Of a stretch of DNA of 40,456 nucleotides, positions 1 to 10,976 are shown one piece after another. Position 1 is the stretch's first letter; each line of letters starts with the position of its first letter. The notes under the pieces were generated by a model. The model was not told where the DNA came from. It made no database searches and saw only the letters and a list, made by a program, of their open reading frames with translations. The translations under genes and the position numbers were made by a program. Source of the stretch: Sperchopsis tessellata (taxonomy: Eukaryota; Arthropoda; Insecta; Coleoptera; Hydrophilidae); NCBI GenBank assembly GCA_033557685.1, contig JAWQRN010000080.1, positions 1 to 40,456 of the forward strand, read 5' to 3'.

Positions 1-700
1 TCTTAAATCATTATTTGTTTTGGGTGGATTAACTTTCGCCAGAGGTTTTATGATGGAAGTCTTCCAGGCCGTAGGAACGACAGAATCAACTATACAAAAA
101 TTAATGATGTATCTGAGATACGAAATGATATGAGGACATTACAGTTTTATCATCTTAATGCTCAGACTATCGGCACCAACGGCATTAGACGTAATCCGGT
201 CCACAATACTAGCCATTTCGTTATCAGTAATTTCAGAAAATGAAAATTGCTCCGTGACAAATTGCAACAACTCAATATCAACTGGCAAACCGCTATGACC
301 ACTCGTAAAACAAAATATTCAAGGTGTTAGGATTTTCCAAACGTGCAGGAATATCTGCCGACGTCCGGCCTCTATGCACATTTACTCCTTTCAAATCAGG
401 CCATAATTGTTTTGTATTTTTATTGCGTAAAAATTTAAAAAATCCTTTTTTTTTCCTTACGCACAGCAAAGGTGGTATAATTACGTAACTGTCTATAAAC
501 ATTCCAATTAGCCTGACTCCCAGATCTTTTAAATTTCGAATTTTGAAATAGGCTTTGTCACGTAGGCATTAATAATTTAACATTAGTGGTGATCCATAGT
601 GCCGCCGGCCCAGCAAACGCTCTTGTTATACATGGATCATGAATATAAAAACTGATAGAATATTATTACTGAAAAATGAGAACTCATCATTCACATCATC
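1..700 (-). mobile_element. Jockey-clade non-LTR retrotransposon fragment, endonuclease-RT linker and RT fingers
   Basis: Read on the minus strand, the piece runs from about 700 down to the window edge and continues beyond it. It encodes the usual Jockey linker, recognisable as DVNDE near 695, PWIT-like near 600, then LRN.TT-AVRKEK-like near 480 and GNTK-LW-DL-like near 400. It ends with the start of the RT domain: SNAVGADSLSIKMIKL near 180 and WKTSIIKPLAKVNPP near 50, which match the 'GxDGIS-K' and 'WK-xxIxPxxK' parts of RT fingers. Stops and a frameshift interrupt it, so it is not functional. The catalytic palm lies off the window. The upstream boundary abuts an RTE-type element on the same strand. 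Clade assignment rests on motif pattern only. Confidence 0.8.
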
Positions 701-2620
701 CATATCAAAGAATAAATAGAATGACATCTGGGACTTATATATGATGCTTAAATGTTCATCTGTAGTCTAAACAAGCTTTGTTCTTCGCGCTATCTCTAAA
801 GAAATATCCATCGTTGTTAGCTCAAATACTTGTAGGATATTTCGGTTTCGACTAGTGTGCCCTTGAAATACCTTGATATTAGCTGGCATAGCGGGCTCAT
901 TGAAACCTAAATTTTTAATTTCAGAATCCTAATCAATCATTGTTTCCTGAATCTCCTCTATAGTGTGCGCAAATATCGCAATATCATTTATAAGTTTCAA
1001 AAGATATTACTCATTCACTTTTATGCCCTGTATTGTCAATCTGCCATATACCCTAGAGATACAGTAAATAAATACGGCATGTTGTATAAAACCTGTTTAA
1101 ATATCAAACGATTCCGTTTCATCGTATGGTCCAGACATATTTTGAATCAACTGTATGCAGGCAGAGGAAATGCCATTTTTTACAAAAGCTTTAATAACAG
1201 CATATATCTTGATCGAGTCAAATGCTTTCTGATAGTCTACGAAAGCATACCATAGTGGCAGGTTATACTCCTTACATCTAGATATCAATTCTATTAATTG
1301 GTGGTTGTTTTGTAGGTCTTCTTTATTCATTTTTTTTGCAGATTACAATTGTTGCATTGTTTAAAAGATTCTGGTATCTCTGTTGTTGACATATACAGTT
1401 TTACCAGAACTATATCTCCAGTAATTTTTAGTTTGTCATTTGTGATCCCGTTTTTGCCTGGTACTTTTAATTGCAAAGCATGTGCAACTACTGAGGGTAA
1501 TATTGGTGAAACGTTTTCTTAGGAATAGATGGTTCTATAGTCACGCTCATCTCGATATAGTTCGTGGTAAAATTGTCTTCAAAGATTTATTCTCTATCGT
1601 TAACTATATGTTTGTAGCTTCTATGCTGCTCTATAGTCCGGAGTATAACCTCATAGTTGTACCTCTTAACACTTTTCTCTATTAAATTTTTAATGGTTAT
1701 TGAAATTCCTAAATACTCTTTATTTTGCCTACTTGTCTTAATTTTCATGTTCTTGTTCTCTATGTTGCTTTTGTAGGATCTTAATCTGTTCACAAAGTTT
1801 CTATACTGGCAGTTTCAGTTATGCCTCTGGCCCTATCTGTTATATGGGAAATATTATTAGCATCATTGTGTTCTTTCAGAGGAGCAAATCTGTTTTTAAA
1901 CCCTAGCTGAAATGCGTTTTAATTTTATATCAAGTTAATTTTTCTGCCACAGCAGTGGTTTTTCTATTAGCAGGTATGTAGTAAATCTCGTTTGCGGGAT
2001 TGCCAGGTGCTTACTATTTTCTTAGCAAACATTTTATTTACATTTATACAAGTTTGTATTCTGCAAATTCTAGTAATTCAGTTTTTATTCTAAAGCGAAT
2101 AAATCTATAACCTGATCTGCTGTTTATTTTTTCCTGCTTTTACTTTAAAATCACCTAAGAGGATCTTAATGCGTGCATTTGAACTCTCATGAAGATCTGT
2201 CACCTCTTTATATAACACTTCAATCGACTCTTTGAAATGCCTGCCTATTGAGGTATATATTTGCAGAATTTGAAGATTATTTCTCTTAGAGATCTATATT
2301 TATAGTTTTGTTCTCTGTCAGATTTGCTCTCAAGTTCGACTATTTTGAGTCTTTTGTGAACCATGAATCCAACTTTACTATTCCTTCAATTGTTAGTACC
2401 ATGTTAGTATAACGTGTGTCCAGCTGAATAAACTTTTCTTCTGACTTCGTTCAAACCTATTACATCCCATTGACTTATGTCCGATTAATTTTCAAGCTCT
2501 ATTAGTTTCGTTCCGCTAGATAAGTAGTGATAGGTGCATACATTTAATATTGTTTAGTAACTATTTATACTGAGAATGAGAGCCAAAGCTATGCTGACTC
2601 TGGCATTTTGGGGAAATGAG
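700..2620 (-). mobile_element. RTE-clade non-LTR retrotransposon remnant (endonuclease + RT)
   Basis: Minus-strand translation gives, in order, an endonuclease start WDVIGLNEVRRK (about 2470-2430), a second endonuclease block (VGFMVHKRL, about 2370-2330), GDFKVKAG (about 2165-2140, the GDFNAKVG motif with N to K), and linker sequence. It then gives RT block A AFVDYQKAFDSIK (about 1245-1190). Block C decays to LINDIAIFAHT (about 1000-970), where the usual FADD has become LIND, so the first catalytic Asp is lost. The thumb block EIARRTKLV and IYKSQM follow near 800-730. Many stops and frameshifts show an old inactive copy. Such elements encode an APE-type endonuclease and RT for target-primed insertion. 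The 3' end is missing where the Jockey fragment begins. Confidence 0.82.
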
Positions 2621-4340
2621 GCATTAACTCATTACTCAGACTGCGGGTTGAGTTTAATATCCAATATGGATAACAAATGCCGTCGATAAGTCTATGGGAG
2701 AACAGACACTTACTTTTTGCACGGCCATACGCCATCTCATATCGTTGGCACTTTGTATACCATATCCGGAGAGGTGCTCTCTAGGGGCTGCAAGATTCCT
2801 ACATGGAATAAAAACTTGACATATCTACCAAAAAGCAAGATTTATTCTATAAACAGACTATATTAATAAAATAACAAAAACTAAATTTATCTAACAATCT
2901 TATCGAATTTTTGTTAATAATTTATTTAATAAGTACGTAGTCGATGACTTATATGATGTAGGTTATTAAAGACAAAGAGCCCAAAAACTCTTTTTCCACC
3001 AACTTTTGTGCACTCTTTTTCCTGTAAACAAATTTTCACTGTGTAGCAATCTCAACATTTCAAGGATCGACTATGTTCACAATACTTACGAAATGTGTGT
3101 ATTATACTTTACTAATACTTTTGCTATACTTATACTTGGATCTGATATTATATTCACAATCCCAAATACTATTTTAAACTTACAGAATTTACATCGTTTA
3201 ACAAAATTGGTCTAGGAAGTTCTTATCTGATACTACTTGATATCCTTGAACGAACCATCCTGAGGACACATGCCGTTATGGTGTAAGAAATTATGAAATA
3301 TTTTGCACGCAGTTCCTGGTAGGAAGCTTTAGTTATCGATTGGAGAAGATATATCGCCTGTTAGTATAATATTCATGACAAGTGTAAACTATTAGCCATT
3401 TTAACGACTATATCATATATTAAACTTAAATAATAACTTTTTATAATACCAATACCAGTACTACTAAAGATGCCATATAAGTATCCAATCTTTTCTTTCT
3501 CAAGGGATATAAGTATGACATGGTTCGGCAAACCACTGCATCTGCAAAACTTTATTTATGTTACAAGATAATCTTTCTAGATGCAATTACTATAAGCCAA
3601 TTCTAAGAATCTTTACTGTTTTGCATTTTGTCTTACATACTTCGTTTTGATCGTAATTACCGGAAAATAAATTGTAACTACCGTAGCGTTTTAATTAAGT
3701 AACACCATTAATTCATTCGGGGCAGCGGTTAAAAGCACTCTTTCTGGGAACAAATTAAAATTCCTCTTCCCGATAAAGCAGAAATTTAATGTTGCAATAA
3801 AACCAAAGTGCACTCACACTGGACACATTGACTACTTTAATTCCACCTCAGATAATTGGAATGATGAATTGTAAGAATTACAAATCCTTCGAAAACCCTC
3901 AAACATATACTTTTCTTGAAATGAATTAAAACAAGATATCGCAATTGTAAGGTTTGATAAATGAACTAAAGATCCATAGTTTCTTTCGAATATTGGAATC
4001 CTTACTGTACTGTGCGTTGCTTCCCTAGGTTACTGGGGTGATTTTATTTTTGATAGACAATATTTTAATGGTGATTAGTTTGTTGAAAGAGTATGTAAGT
4101 TAACAGTGACTTCTATAAATTATCTACATATATAGGTGGTCTTATTATAATTCCAAGAAATTTTAGGAACCAATTGAAAAGGTACTTAAAATAATTCAAT
4201 AACTAAATCAAATTGTATCAAAATATTACCATTCACATATGATGGCAATTGCACTATTTTATATGTATCTCCAGAAAGATTTGATCTATGGAATTGTTCA
4301 AATTGATGTACAGGGAAATATATTAGTGGAAGTATTTTAT
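2621..4340. other. Anonymous AT-rich sequence
   Basis: No ORF with a recognisable family, RNA gene or clear repeat was found on either strand. Short ORFs here (for example 3006-3215 +) have the composition expected of random AT-rich DNA. The first part, about 2640-2800, may be the decayed 5' end of the RTE element. Confidence 0.5.
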
Positions 4341-4347
4341 AATCTAA

Positions 4348-4390
4348 ATCAGAGTTTCCCAAACAAGTTTGGCCTCCCGCTTACTTTTAA
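4348..4390 (+). repeat. Possible hAT-type terminal inverted repeat
   Basis: The stretch starts CAGAGTTTCCCAAAC and continues with a TTTGGCC run. This is the pattern seen at the ends of many hAT (Charlie/Buster-like) DNA transposons, which start CAGNGNTTCCCAAAC. No matching inverted end and no 8-bp duplication could be found, so this may be a chance match or a solo, truncated end. Confidence 0.25.
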
Positions 4391-4649
4391 AATATTTTTC
4401 TTTCAGCGGACCTTCTGGAAATCTCTATCTATATTTCAAATAATAATAAAATTGTTAGTGTAGTTGTGTCTGTAATCTTTGAATTTCACCGAATGGGAAG
4501 GTGCAGTTCTACGAAATGTCTATATTATGTTCTATAATTATCCGCAGCATCCTTAATTCTCCGCGGTGTATTTGCCAGTTGGTTCCTCTTATTTCTCAAA
4601 AGACTTGTGACAGCACTAAATTCACGTCCTACTAAATGTAATAACAAAA

Positions 4650-5450
4650 ATGCAATCCATTTTTTTACCACAGCCCGTAATCCAGAAAAATTTGGGTACC
4701 TCTAAATGTCTTTTTAGATTACATAATCTCCCAACATCCCAATATTCGTTTTACGACGGAGATTGAGTCATCAGTCTCCCTTCCTTTCTTAGATCTATTG
4801 TTGAAACGTAGATCAGATGGTACACTTATTCATTCTGTTTGTTGTGAGACCATCCATACTAATAGGTAATTGCATACATTGTGACAACATCACCCCTATC
4901 AAAAAATGACTGTGATTCATTTTCTCGAACAGCTAATTTTCAAGTTGTGTGACACACCACTGCTTTCCCAGGAGTTGCGCTTTTATCCAAGTAATATAAT
5001 TTGTCAGACATTAAACAGTCAATAAAACGTTACGATTCGACGGCCAAAATTGCACGTACACTAAGAAACTTAGATCAAGACTTCGCAAGTTCCCCCTTCT
5101 TTAAAAGATGTTATTCCTATGCAAAGTGACAAGTATCAAGTCCCTTGTTCCTATAGTAAGGTCTATATTGGAGAAACTAAGCTTAGATTGCTACTCGTTT
5201 AAAGGAGCACGGAAGCTGAACTCGTCTTGGTCATATTAATTAAACAGCAATGGCTAAGATACTAAAGTCTTGACTCGAGAGCAGGTGAGGTTTATAATCG
5301 TCCCAACAATATTAATAGGGACAATAGTTTTCAACTGTCCTTCGCTTGGAGGATCCCCTTTGCTCGTTTCTGTTTTCCTGCACTTCATAATAACTGCCCG
5401 AATGAAAGGGTTCCATCCTAGTGTACATTCCTCACTTCAATCCTTGCCTA
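4650..5450 (+). mobile_element. Penelope-like retroelement (PLE1) remnant with GIY-YIG endonuclease
   Basis: Plus-strand frames give the end of the RT domain (NPEKF near 4680, then SQHPNIRFTTEIE near 4730 and LPFLDLLLKRRSDGTL near 4790-4830). Next come the HTNR and HHP-type post-palm motif (about 4855-4900), a linker, and a GIY-YIG nuclease. The nuclease shows KYQVPCS (5131-5151), VYIGETK (5161-5181), a TRLKEH-like block after a frameshift (about 5195-5215) and RPNNINRDNSFQLS near 5300-5350. PLEs combine an RT related to telomerase with this nuclease, which nicks target DNA. The catalytic core of the RT is missing upstream, the GIY Gly is gone, and several stops are present, so it is dead. 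Order and motifs make the family assignment strong. Confidence 0.88.
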
Positions 5451-5590
5451 TATAAGCATTATTCGGCTGAACTGCCCATGGCTGTAAGTATGTCTCTATA
5501 GTATAGTATAGTATAGTATAGTAGCATTCCTTAATGCTCCTGAAGCCAGCAACGCCCCCCCCCAGATTCCTTCAGCGTCCACTTTGGGAA
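5451..5590 (+). repeat. PLE1 3' flank with (TATAG)5 and poly-C
   Basis: Immediately after the endonuclease the sequence holds five TATAG units (5497-5523), a run of nine C (about 5555) and then CAGCGTCCACTTTGGGAAG. The last piece resembles the AACGTC-CACTTT segment at the matching place after PLE2 (minus strand, about 30150). It is therefore probably the untranslated end of the same element class. Confidence 0.5.
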
Positions 5591-6326
5591 GTATGATCTA
5601 AATATTTATGTTCTCTCTATTTCGATAAATTGAACCATTTTAGAGAAAAGTTACAAAATGTTATATGAGATGAAATTCATTGCTCTGATACAAAATACTT
5701 ATATCTTTGCTGTTTAAGTAAGTCTTTACGTAGATAATTGAATTATAAATTATTCTTTCTCTTAACTTTAACTTAAAGAGAGTAGTTTTCGCTACATATA
5801 TTTGTTACATAGGTTTTTATCGAAGTAAAGAGACAACTTGTACAATTAAATTTTCTGGTTTACTTAATATTTCAGTAGAAGAAAGTATAGTACTAAATAC
5901 ATACAAAATGGTGTTTTTTGCTATTTATATTGGTCTTGACTATTTGTCATTCCGCCTAGTACCAAGTTTTCATCGAAACATTATTTTATTTCTCTAGACT
6001 AATCGTTACCAGCTAGCTAAACTTAAACTAACCTACTTAAAATACAGGCTAACAACAAATGAAAAACAGGGACACAAGATGGAATACAGGTTGCCTGTGC
6101 AGTCCAGGGGCATATTAATTATCAGACACACACATTTTTTGGACTAGGTGTAAATATATAATGTGGGAAGTTAGTAGATGACCTAATTTTAGCCTAACTA
6201 CGAACTGAGCTTCAGATTTTTAAGCTAATTTTCATCATAAAGGAGTATGTTAGTTTGATTATAGTTTCATTAGTGGATAATATTATGTAATTAATGTTAA
6301 AGAGTTTGACAATATTTTTTTTGTGG

Positions 6327-6328
<2 letters not shown>
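5591..6328. other. Anonymous AT-rich sequence
   Basis: Nothing recognised on either strand. Confidence 0.5.

Positions 6329-6373
<45 letters not shown>
6329..6373. repeat. (TA)n microsatellite
   Basis: About 22 uninterrupted TA dinucleotides. The surrounding minus-strand ORF encoding Tyr-Ile repeats is an artefact of this array. Confidence 0.98.
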
Positions 6374-6376
<3 letters not shown>

Positions 6377-7278
6377 TTCCTATCATTGATGTACTCCCTA
6401 CAGAAAAATATATAGTGTTCGATGTCCCCAATTTCATCGCACGAACAGTTTGGTGTCTTCCATAAAAAATGGTGTTATAGATCGATTTTTTCATATGTTC
6501 AACAACAATGAAAATAGGTTTAAAGGCAGCAAAAGATATATCTGATTTAGACATGAACTATAAAATTATGTACTTAAAATGAATCTGAAAACACCATAAA
6601 AATGCAATCATTGTTGTATGATTTATAACCTTAGCTAGGAATAAAATTGAATTATCGAAAATTAGAAACCCTTCACTGTATTTTATCTGTCTTTTTCACC
6701 TTTGCTTAATATAAAATAAGACATCGATCCCGCGATTTCCAGAACAAGACTAAGTTACCAGTAGATCATCGAATGTAAACAATTTTGAAAAATGGTATGT
6801 TATACTTTTCAACATATAAAAGTGAATGTATAAACATGCATTTCGGACGATAGTTGGTATTTTTAATGAAAACTTTTTTCATAGATAGATCTTTTTGTAG
6901 TGGAATTACAGCCAATCTTCTTATGAGAAATAAGGCTACGATAAATTTGTTGTATATGTGCGTGGTAAATATCTTCTTTTGTGAGTATGAGGCAACTTCT
7001 TTTGGCTAACTATACGGAGGGAAAAGCATTTAAATAGTATTACACACAGTTGGATTTTTTATTGTTTCTACATCCACATGAATTCCTCTGAGCTCAGATA
7101 TTAAGAATCTCTACTTAATTAATCAATTAAGTAAGAGATTGAAAATGAATTTGGCCGATAATTTGAAAATCGTCGTATTTATTATCGTTCTGTTAGATAG
7201 TGGATTTTATGTTGGTTTTGATTCACAGCAGTTCTAGTATTATATTTTAGCAGTATAAGATATTACTTTACGAAACCA
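6374..7278. other. Anonymous AT-rich sequence
   Basis: No gene or family recognised. It contains a short imperfect palindrome of the type ACTTAATTAATCAATTAAGT near 7113-7132, unremarkable in such AT-rich DNA. Confidence 0.5.
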
Positions 7279-7300
7279 GTTACGTTACGTTACGTTACGT
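7279..7300. repeat. (TTACG)n short tandem array
   Basis: Four full GTTAC/TTACG pentamers plus a partial unit. The unit differs from the common insect telomere repeat TTAGG and the array is tiny, so it is best treated as an interstitial microsatellite. Confidence 0.9.
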
Positions 7301-7599
7301 CCACGCGGCTTTTATAGTTGTTACCAGTCACGCTCTATAATAACTCTTTTATGGTCTATTCTTAAGCTGTTCTCAGTTGCATGTTTTCTGTCCATATTAC
7401 CTACGAACCAACTAATCATAACATATTACTGTGTTATTTATTATTTTATAAATCATGTTTGTTTATTAACTACGTTACTATCTAATATTTTCTTGTATTG
7501 GAATATTGTACATTTTCGGTCCATGTTCATTTAATGTAAAACGTCTATTTCAGTGATCACTTGTTTAATTTGTCCATTTATTTGTGTTCACCTAAACCT

Positions 7600-7810
7600 G
7601 GATTTTCAACACTCCCCGGGATTGCAAAGCGGACCGGTACAATTGAGCATGCTTACTACGGTAAGCACCTTACCATCAAGATTATTTTTCATGCTAAGGG
7701 TTAACGATCCTATTTAATTCCCTGTTTTGATCTAAAAGTTGGTATTGGACATTAGCTCCCGGAACTGCAAAGCGGACCGGTACAATTGAGCAAGCTTATC
7801 ACGATATACA
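7600..7810. repeat. Two-copy degenerate tandem repeat, about 143-bp period
   Basis: A 26-bp block starting GCAAAGCGGACCGGTACAAT is perfectly repeated at 7624-7649 and 7767-7792. Each copy is preceded by a similar CCCGGGA or CCCGGA sequence and followed by GCTTA. Outside this core the units have diverged. The GC-rich core stands out from AT-rich surroundings. It could be part of a satellite or the conserved part of an unknown repeat. No coding potential was seen. Confidence 0.85.
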
Positions 7811-8880
7811 CTTTACTAGTAAAGTCCTTCCATCTTGAGGATCAACACAATTACTTTTGTACACACGTAATCGCTATGTGAAATTACCGATTGTCATATG
7901 TTATCCATTAGCATTTACTCTGTGCGGTATTTATGTATCGTTTTTGATTAATTGATATACAGTTACGGCTGTGTGTTTAGTTAAGTAAGCATCTTAACTT
8001 TTTATCTTGTCTATTTTTTGTAAAACCATCACTTCTCCTCTTCCCATACGTACTTGAAAGTTACTACGAACACAACATTAATTATAGGTCCTTTATTTTC
8101 ACTAGTTGATCACATTTTCCTTTGCCTCACGAGGCAAGTAATGTATCTTCGGTGGGATAAATAACCCTACAACCCCACTATAAATAATAATAGTAGAAGT
8201 TTATTATATATAATTGTATCACAAGATGTTTCTGACTGTATTATTTGAGCGTTTAAAAATATTTTAGATATATCTTATTGTGTTAATCTGTTAACTTTTT
8301 GTTAGCATTCTAGAGTGGTTTTTTGTACACATATATATTATATTTTTTAACAATTTGTCACACCTTATAAATATGACTATGCCTAGTTAAACTTGAACGG
8401 AAAGTGGTTTGGATATTGCAATGGGTAACTCAAACTTAAATTAATAAAGCCAATCTAATTATACTCTTAATCCCTTCAGTCGCCTAGTTTTCCCTCCACC
8501 TGTTTCCCTCCCTATATCAGGCATGCCCCAGTAACAAAACGGCATTAGCTGCGCGTACAAATATGACTTTCTAATTATAACAGGTATCCATGGAATTAAT
8601 CGAACCTATCGCATACCTACTATAATTTAGGCGATTTTATCGCTATGGCAATTTAATTGATTTTGGAGGAGCTTAATTGCATTAGATATTATCGACTATC
8701 ATTGCCGCTTAAAGCATGAAAAAGAAAAGAACAGTACTGTTGATATTATTTAAAATCTGAGTTCGAATATGCTGTTTTCCAATATATCTAACTGACACTG
8801 TACTAATTTCAAAATAAGTGTGAGATAACTTATTCTATTTTTAGTTTCTATTAATCATGAATATTTTCTTTTTTTTGTAG
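7811..8880. other. Anonymous AT-rich sequence
   Basis: No recognised gene or element. A pyrimidine-rich tract ending in TTTTTTTTGTAG closes this interval (8867-8880) and could serve as a 3' splice site for the speculative exon that follows. Confidence 0.4.
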
Positions 8881-9105
8881 AAATATCTGTTTTGCAGTCC
8901 CCTGAAACAAAATTTGAAGTTTAAGAAACACATACATCAAAGTGTCCTCCCACATCGTTTCCATTCGACAGCACCATCCATGATGGATAGAAAAAATAAA
9001 ATCAGTCAGTCCAGGCTCAATAGAATTGAGGTAGTATGTCAAAAGAAGTCCAGTGAAGATCGAACTCAACAGGAAACCCAGACGATACATCGGCACATCT
9101 GCTAA
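8881..9105 (+). CDS. Speculative terminal exon of an unknown gene
   Basis: A pyrimidine tract and AG end at 8880, and the frame starting at 8881 stays open for 74 codons to TAA at 9103-9105. Several AATAAA-like signals lie at about 9307-9330. The encoded peptide is basic and polar, with many Lys, Arg, Gln and His residues. It has no domain, signal peptide or membrane segment that I recognise. No upstream exon could be identified. The minus strand is also open here (8851-9096), which weakens the case, since both frames could be chance. Treat it as a hypothesis only. It could instead be part of an unrecognised repeat. Confidence 0.15.
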   Translation, partial: KYLFCSPLKQNLKFKKHIHQSVLPHRFHSTAPSMMDRKNKISQSRLNRIEVVCQKKSSEDRTQQETQTIHRHIC

Positions 9106-9955
9106 TGAGCATTGAGTCAGGCAAACACACTTTACTAAGCAAGAAGCTCTCCCCTTAGGTCAAATGCAGTGACATCTCCATTATGGCGATCAGTCGAAAA
9201 ACAAGCAAGATATTTTTTCTTTTATTATGTATTGCGTTACCAGTAACAACGCTGAGCTTACATTGAGCTATGACCAAAGGCAGATATTGTTGTAGCTAAA
9301 AATGAGTTAATAAATAATTAATAAAATCCACTTTCAATATCGATACCAAGTTAATTCAGAATATTTTGTTGGCTTCCAATATTAAATAGGCTTAAACTTT
9401 AAACAATGAACTTATCTTTTTATTTAAATATTAACTAAACAAAGATTACAACAGAACATAATTTATATTTAAGTTGAGGTAAAATTTATAAATAAATTGA
9501 CAAAAATGACGTCCAGCAAAAGCACACGATTGTTCGAACTAATATCAATACTAATATTTAACTACAGTATAACAACTGATAAAATTAACATTTCGTGTGT
9601 TAAATCACCTAACTTTTTATAGATAATACATTATTGTTGAGTATCGCTTGCTTTTTTTAGACAATGTCTGCTACAATTTGCATTTAAAAATTCCTTTTTC
9701 GTACTTATTAAATTTTATTTTAGTATGGCTGATAATAATCATGTTTATACTCATTCAGAATAGCTGATATGTACTTAATTATATGGACATGCAAAATGTA
9801 ATAGTAATGAAGTCTGTATCAAGCAAACTATCCTAAAGTCTAACAATAAGAGAATCTGGTTCCTCAGCGAATGCTTTAAACATATCCTCCAACCCAAATT
9901 CGTGCAGGTGATATAACACGAGTATAACTAAGAAAGTTATTAGCCACAGTAAACA
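9106..9955. other. Anonymous AT-rich sequence
   Basis: Nothing recognised except clustered AATAAA and ATTAAA strings near 9300-9335. Confidence 0.5.
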
Positions 9956-10400
9956 GTATTGACTTCGCTTGGGGCTTCGAGCTGCTTACGCCCTGCGGGA
10001 TGACATTTGCTTACAGATAAAAGTTCTACACTGTCACCTAGCTGAAACCTTACATCCACTCGAATGGGAAGATTTGGACTACAAAATCTGTTCCGATGTT
10101 TTGACTTTTGAACGGAGAAGAGGATTAGCTTGACTGGGAAACTGGACCGACTTAAATATGCAACAAAGTGTGGAGAACAGCGCTGCACCTTGACCACCTT
10201 TACCTCTAAGACACCACCGGTAGAACAACATAGAGAAACCATTTTTACAACCAGCAGTCACATTTCTTGTCCATCTGTGAGGGATTCCATCCAAGTAAAT
10301 TTTCCACAAACTGTTGTTTCATTGTGTAATGCTTATTCAGATTTTACTTTACGCTTTGACAGGTTTAACCCTTCTGTTTTTGTTAAAAGTTAAAATAAGA
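9956..10400. other. GC-richer unassigned block, open in several frames
   Basis: This block is less AT-rich than its surroundings. It contains overlapping open frames on both strands: minus 9940-10242 and 10079-10309, plus 10130-10393. None shows a family motif that I can name. Because a transposase remnant begins just downstream, it may be the 5' part of that element or another repeat insertion. The change in composition relative to neighbours is the only firm observation. Confidence 0.4.
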
Positions 10401-10462
10401 AAAAGAAAAAAGATATAAATTGTGGAAGGACAACATCCTGCTTTTGTTTAATTATCCTAGTC

Positions 10463-10975
10463 ATGTACTTCCGGTACCGACCTCGTTCAGTTCGCTCTGT
10501 TGAATTAGAAGAGAGCATTCTTCAAGGAGTAGAAGAAACTCCTGGCATCAGTACTAGAGAGCTAGCAAAAGAGCTCAGTGTCAGCCAACCAAGTGTTTGG
10601 AGAAACTTAAACGATCAACTATTACACCCTTTCACATTCGACGTGTCTACACACTTAAATCTAGTGACTATCCTCCTCGTGTAGGTGGTTTTTACAAAAA
10701 TGCTCCCACGGTCTTAATTATTTAAGTAAAATCTTAATTTGGTTAAAGTACATTTCACAAGGATAGCCATCTTTAATGCTCACAATAGACATGTATAAGC
10801 AGATGAAAACCCCCACCCCGGGACTGTATTGTAGCCAATAACTTATTCGTATTCATTATTATACCGATGTTAAATGGTCTCTCTTAGTTACACTTTTTGA
10901 TGGAAGATCTTACTCCTCTTGTACTACGCAATGATATATGGTTCTTGTTGAACGGTGCTCCAGCGCACTTCAGAG
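10463..10975 (+). pseudogene. Mariner/IS630-superfamily transposase remnant
   Basis: The 10463-10684 frame encodes PRSVRSVELEESILQ followed by a helix-turn-helix (STRELAKELSVSQPSVWRNL). This is the N-terminal DNA-binding pattern of a common insect IS630/mariner-like transposase group ('VRTVELEE...STRxIAxxLGVSxxTVWRxL'). The reading continues in other frames with SDYPPRV (about 10660), a decayed middle, and LTPLVLRNDIWFLLNGAPAHF (about 10909-10971). The last piece corresponds to the catalytic block 'MWFxHDGAPAHF', where the Asp has become Asn. At least two frameshifts and several stops make it a pseudogene. It breaks off where an RTE endonuclease fragment begins at about 10977. A transposase of this group cuts and pastes its element at TA sites. 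No terminal inverted repeats were identified. Confidence 0.8.
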
Positions 10976-10976
10976 A

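Noticed and set aside
6297..6554. 85-codon minus-strand ORF with a Tyr-Ile repeat
   Set aside because: The repeat is the (TA)n microsatellite; the rest has no family signal.
7279..7300. Interstitial telomere repeat
   Set aside because: The unit is TTACG, not TTAGG, with only about four copies.
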